Shown here: positions 5,627-7,283 of the stretch, one piece after another
How positions within the stretch are numbered: the first letter of the stretch is position 1
Layout of the letters: each line of letters opens with the position of its first letter
Origin: Enterovirga sp.
Lineage (GTDB): Bacteria; Pseudomonadota; Alphaproteobacteria; Rhizobiales; Beijerinckiaceae
NCBI GenBank assembly: GCA_028290385.1
Contig: JAQGJZ010000433.1
Span: 1 to 7,283, forward strand
Direction: 5' to 3'
Length of the DNA stretch: 7,283 bases
Translations under genes and position numbers: made by a program
The notes under the pieces: generated by a model
Told to the model about the DNA's origin: nothing
The model's input: only the letters and a program-made list of their open reading frames with translations
Database searches by the model: none

Positions 5627-6472
5627 ATGCGCTTCACCGGTACGGAGACCTACGTCGCCACCGAGGACCTGAACGTCGCGGTGAATGCCGCGATCGTTCT
5701 CGAGCGTCCTCTGCTCGTGAAGGGCGAGCCCGGTACGGGAAAGACCGTGCTGGCGGAGGAGATCGCGCGGGCGCTCGGCACGCCGCTTCTCACCTGGCAT
5801 GTCAAATCGACCACCAAGGCCCAGCAGGGCCTGTACGAATACGACGCCGTATCGCGGCTGCGGGATTCGCAGCTCGGGGACCCGCGCGTGTCCGACATCC
5901 GGAACTACATCCGGCGCGGCAAGCTCTGGGATGCGTTCATGGCCGAGAAGCGGCCCGTGCTGCTGATCGACGATATCGACAAGGCCGACATCGAGTTTCC
6001 GAACGACCTTCTGCTCGAAATCGACCGGATGGAGTTCTACGTCTACGAGACCGGCGAGACGATCCGGGCGGCGCAGCGCCCGATCGTGGTGATCACGTCC
6101 AACAACGAGAAGGAGCTGCCGGACGCGTTTCTGCGCCGCTGCTTCTTCCACTACATCCGGTTTCCCGATCCCGACACGATGGCCCGCATCGTCGAGGTGC
6201 ATTACCCGGGCATCAAGCGGCGGCTCGTCGAGGAGGCGCTGCGGCTGTTCTTCGAGGTGCGCGAGGTGCCGGGCCTCAAGAAGAAGCCCTCCACGTCCGA
6301 ACTGCTCGACTGGCTGAAGCTCCTCATGAGCGAGGATATCGGGCCCGAGCAGCTTCGCGAGCGCGACCAGCGCAAGCTCATCCCGCCGCTGCACGGCGCG
6401 CTGCTCAAGAACGAGCAGGACGTGAGCCTGTTCGAGAAACTGGCCTTTATGGCCCGACGGGAGGCCCGCTGA
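5627..6472 (+). CDS. MoxR-family AAA+ ATPase
   Basis: This 281-residue cytoplasmic ATPase is a MoxR-type AAA+ protein (COG0714), a chaperone-like class that acts with VWA proteins to mature or activate target complexes. Walker A is GEPGTGKT (33-40). Walker B is VLLIDDIDKAD (111-121), with Asp116 where most AAA+ proteins carry Glu. Sensor 1 is ITSNNEKELPD (156-166), and Arg170/Arg171 in FLRRCFF are candidate arginine fingers. The C-terminal half (about 180-281) is the helical lid. The start is taken as ATG 5627 because MRFTGTETYVATEDLNVAVN matches the family N-terminus; the frame extends 18 codons upstream to 5573, but those residues are Arg-rich and unlike the family. AGGA at 5612-5615 is a distant ribosome binding site. 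Its stop overlaps the next start (TGATG), and its likely VWA partner is at 635-1810. Confidence 0.92.
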   Translation: MRFTGTETYVATEDLNVAVNAAIVLERPLLVKGEPGTGKTVLAEEIARALGTPLLTWHVKSTTKAQQGLYEYDAVSRLRDSQLGDPRVSDIRNYIRRGKLWDAFMAEKRPVLLIDDIDKADIEFPNDLLLEIDRMEFYVYETGETIRAAQRPIVVITSNNEKELPDAFLRRCFFHYIRFPDPDTMARIVEVHYPGIKRRLVEEALRLFFEVREVPGLKKKPSTSELLDWLKLLMSEDIGPEQLRERDQRKLIPPLHGALLKNEQDVSLFEKLAFMARREAR

Positions 6473-6663
6473 TGGACGAGGACCGCTTCAACATCGAGCT
6501 GCGCAAGTTCCTCAAGCAGGTCGGCGTGACCTCGCAGCGCGAGATCGAGAAGGCCGTGCGCGAGGGCAATGCGGCCGGCCGCACCATCCGCGTGAAGATG
6601 GTGCTGACCTCCGAGGACGTGCCGCTGAACCACGTCGTCGAGGATACGATCGAGCTCGAATAG
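6472..6663 (+). CDS. DUF6494-type small protein
   Basis: A 63-residue soluble protein with no signal peptide, membrane segment or cysteine. The N-terminal half, DRFNIELRKFLKQVGVTSQR followed by EIEKAVREG, is probably two helices and fits what I know of the DUF6494 family, whose members share the RKFLKxVGVTSQREIExAV pattern. The C-terminal half (about 35-63) alternates hydrophobic and polar residues as in beta strands (IRVKMVLTSEDVPLNHVVED) and ends IELE. Its function is not known. The start ATG overlaps the MoxR stop in TGATG, which implies translational coupling and roughly matched amounts of the two proteins. It might therefore be an adaptor or regulator of the ATPase, but that is inference. 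Confidence 0.85.
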   Translation: MDEDRFNIELRKFLKQVGVTSQREIEKAVREGNAAGRTIRVKMVLTSEDVPLNHVVEDTIELE

Positions 6664-6684
6664 GCTCGGCCGCGGCCAAAGAAA

Positions 6685-6708
6685 AAGGCCCGGGATGACC
6701 CGGGCCTT
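6685..6708. terminator. Intrinsic terminator between convergent genes
   Basis: A perfect 10-base stem, AAGGCCCGGG (6685-6694) and CCCGGGCCTT (6699-6708), closes on the loop ATGA. Read on the minus strand the stem is followed by a T-rich run (TTTTTCTTT when the stem's own Ts are included), so it is a strong rho-independent terminator for the small secreted-protein gene, 24 bases after its stop codon. On the plus strand the following sequence CTTCTGCG is less T-rich, but the hairpin sits 21 bases past the DUF6494 stop and probably works for both. Confidence 0.88.
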
Positions 6709-6732
6709 CTGCGATCGTCCCTTTTGAGGCGA

Positions 6733-6972
6733 TCAGCAATCCGTCTTGGTCTTCTTGACCGTATCGCCCATGTCGTTGGTCTTCGTGACCGACTTCGTCT
6801 CGCAACCGACGCTGCCGGTCGTCTCGACCTTCTTCTTCACGACCGTAGCATCGGTCGAGTCGCGCTTGATCACCGTCGTTTCGCTCGCCGGCTTTTCGTG
6901 GATGATCGTCGTCTGAGCGAAAGCGGTCGACCCGATCAGGGTCGCGGCCAGAGCAAGGGTCACGGCTTTCAT
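6733..6972 (-). CDS. Small secreted Thr/Lys/Val-rich protein, unknown function
   Basis: A 79-residue protein with a clear signal peptide, MKAVTLALAATLIGSTAFAQ, cleaved after residue 19 (AFA), so the mature form of about 60 residues is periplasmic or exported. The mature part has loosely repeated Thr-Val-Lys strand-like units (TTVIKRD 32-38, ATVVKKK 42-48, KSVTKTND 60-67, DTVKKTKTD 70-78) and just two cysteines, Cys57 (in VGCE) and the last residue Cys79, which could form one disulfide. It is Lys- and Thr-rich. I do not recognise a named family. ATG 6972 is chosen over an in-frame ATG at 7032 because GGAGAG lies five bases upstream and the signal peptide begins there. An EcfG-type promoter precedes it and a strong terminator follows, so it is a single-gene transcript, probably induced by general stress. 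Confidence 0.85.
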   Translation of the reverse strand: MKAVTLALAATLIGSTAFAQTTIIHEKPASETTVIKRDSTDATVVKKKVETTGSVGCETKSVTKTNDMGDTVKKTKTDC

Positions 6973-7003
6973 CGGATCTCTCCGTTGTTGGACACGGCTC
7001 ACA

Positions 7004-7029
7004 AACGCGTGTTCGGAACACAACGTTCC
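7004..7029 (-). promoter_or_regulatory. EcfG (general stress sigma factor) promoter
   Basis: On the minus strand GGAAC (7029-7025) is followed after exactly 17 bases by CGTT (7007-7004). This matches the alphaproteobacterial EcfG consensus GGAAC-N16/17-CGTT, known from the PhyR-NepR-EcfG general stress response of Methylobacterium and relatives. The CGTT box lies 31 bases upstream of the start codon of the small secreted protein, giving a short leader that contains its ribosome binding site. Confidence 0.75.
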
Positions 7030-7061
7030 CAAGCTGCCGCCCTCGCGTGCGACAGAAGCGC

Positions 7062-7283
7062 TTAGAAGCGCATTCCCATGCCGGCGCGGCCGTTGTTCAT
7101 GACCGGCTGCACGGCGCGCGGATCGTCCTCCATCTGCATGCGTCCGGACTCGCGCGGCACCCGGGAATCGATCCGAGTCGAGTAGCCCTCGCCGGACGCG
7201 CCAGGGGTGGCCGAGGCCGCGCCCGGCGCGCGCAGCTTGCGGCGCGGGGAGGCGGCCTCGCTGCCCGCCTCGGCGCCCTCTGC
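7062..7283 (-). CDS. Unrecognised protein, C-terminal 73 residues (cut by right edge)
   Basis: Hand translation of the minus strand gives an open frame from the window edge to TAA at 7064-7062. The first 35 residues visible are low-complexity and rich in Ala, Gly, Glu, Ser and Pro (for example SEAASPRRKLRAPGAASATP), probably disordered. The end is more specific, with STRIDSRVPRESGRMQMEDD, then PRAVQPVMNNGRAGMGMRF. It has no cysteine or membrane segment in view. I do not recognise the family. Support is the absence of stops, codon use similar to neighbouring genes, and a position that fills the space up to the EcfG promoter region with 32 bases to spare. The N-terminus lies outside the window. 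Confidence 0.6.
   Translation of the reverse strand, partial: AEGAEAGSEAASPRRKLRAPGAASATPGASGEGYSTRIDSRVPRESGRMQMEDDPRAVQPVMNNGRAGMGMRF

Noticed and set aside
4931..6394. A 487-codon open frame on the minus strand that includes the phospholipase-like protein
   Set aside because: Its first two thirds are antisense to the MoxR gene and made of low-specificity GC-driven sequence. The signal peptide and ribosome binding site put the real start at 5464.
7004..7028. Repeated GTTC elements before the small secreted protein, considered as a LexA box
   Set aside because: The alphaproteobacterial LexA site is GTTC-N7-GTTC; here the spacing is 10, and the EcfG promoter explains the same bases better.

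Overview
The window is GC-rich, densely coded chromosomal DNA. Gene content, codon use and protein style point to an alphaproteobacterium, most likely Methylobacterium or Methylorubrum (Hyphomicrobiales). This taxonomic call is an inference from family resemblance, not a search. Everything looks like stable chromosome: I see no insertion sequence, phage gene, CRISPR array, tRNA or rRNA.

Layout from left to right. (1) Positions 1-1810, minus strand: a CoxE-like von Willebrand factor A (VWA) protein followed by the 5' part of rnr (RNase R), which runs off the left edge. (2) Positions 1925-2984, plus strand: purS and purQ, two subunits of the split formylglycinamidine ribonucleotide synthase. 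Their large partner purL is not in the window. (3) Positions 2985-4790, minus strand: a KefB/KefC-type K+/H+ antiporter that converges on purQ with no base between the two stop codons. (4) Positions 4931-5464, minus strand: a small secreted protein with a recognisable phospholipase A2 calcium loop and His-Asp motif. (5) Positions 5627-6663, plus strand: a MoxR-family AAA+ ATPase translationally coupled to a 63-residue DUF6494-type protein. (6) Positions 6685-6708: a strong hairpin terminator. (7) Positions 6733-6972, minus strand: a 79-residue secreted protein behind a near-perfect EcfG (general stress sigma factor) promoter. (8) Positions 7062-7283, minus strand: the C-terminal end of an unrecognised protein.

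How the genes fit together. The MoxR ATPase and the CoxE-like VWA protein belong to families that normally act as a pair, with an ATPase remodelling a target through a metal-binding adaptor. Here they lie about 3.8 kb apart with purSQ, the antiporter and the phospholipase-like gene between them. PurS and PurQ form part of purine synthesis. The two secreted proteins and the antiporter suggest envelope and stress functions but do not form an obvious single pathway.

The most interesting points are the phospholipase A2-like protein, whose usual catalytic Asp position appears to be Asn; the EcfG promoter before the small secreted protein; the MoxR-DUF6494 coupling; and a long-range inverted repeat that could hide the ribosome binding site of the antiporter gene. 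I do not see a clear new multi-gene system.
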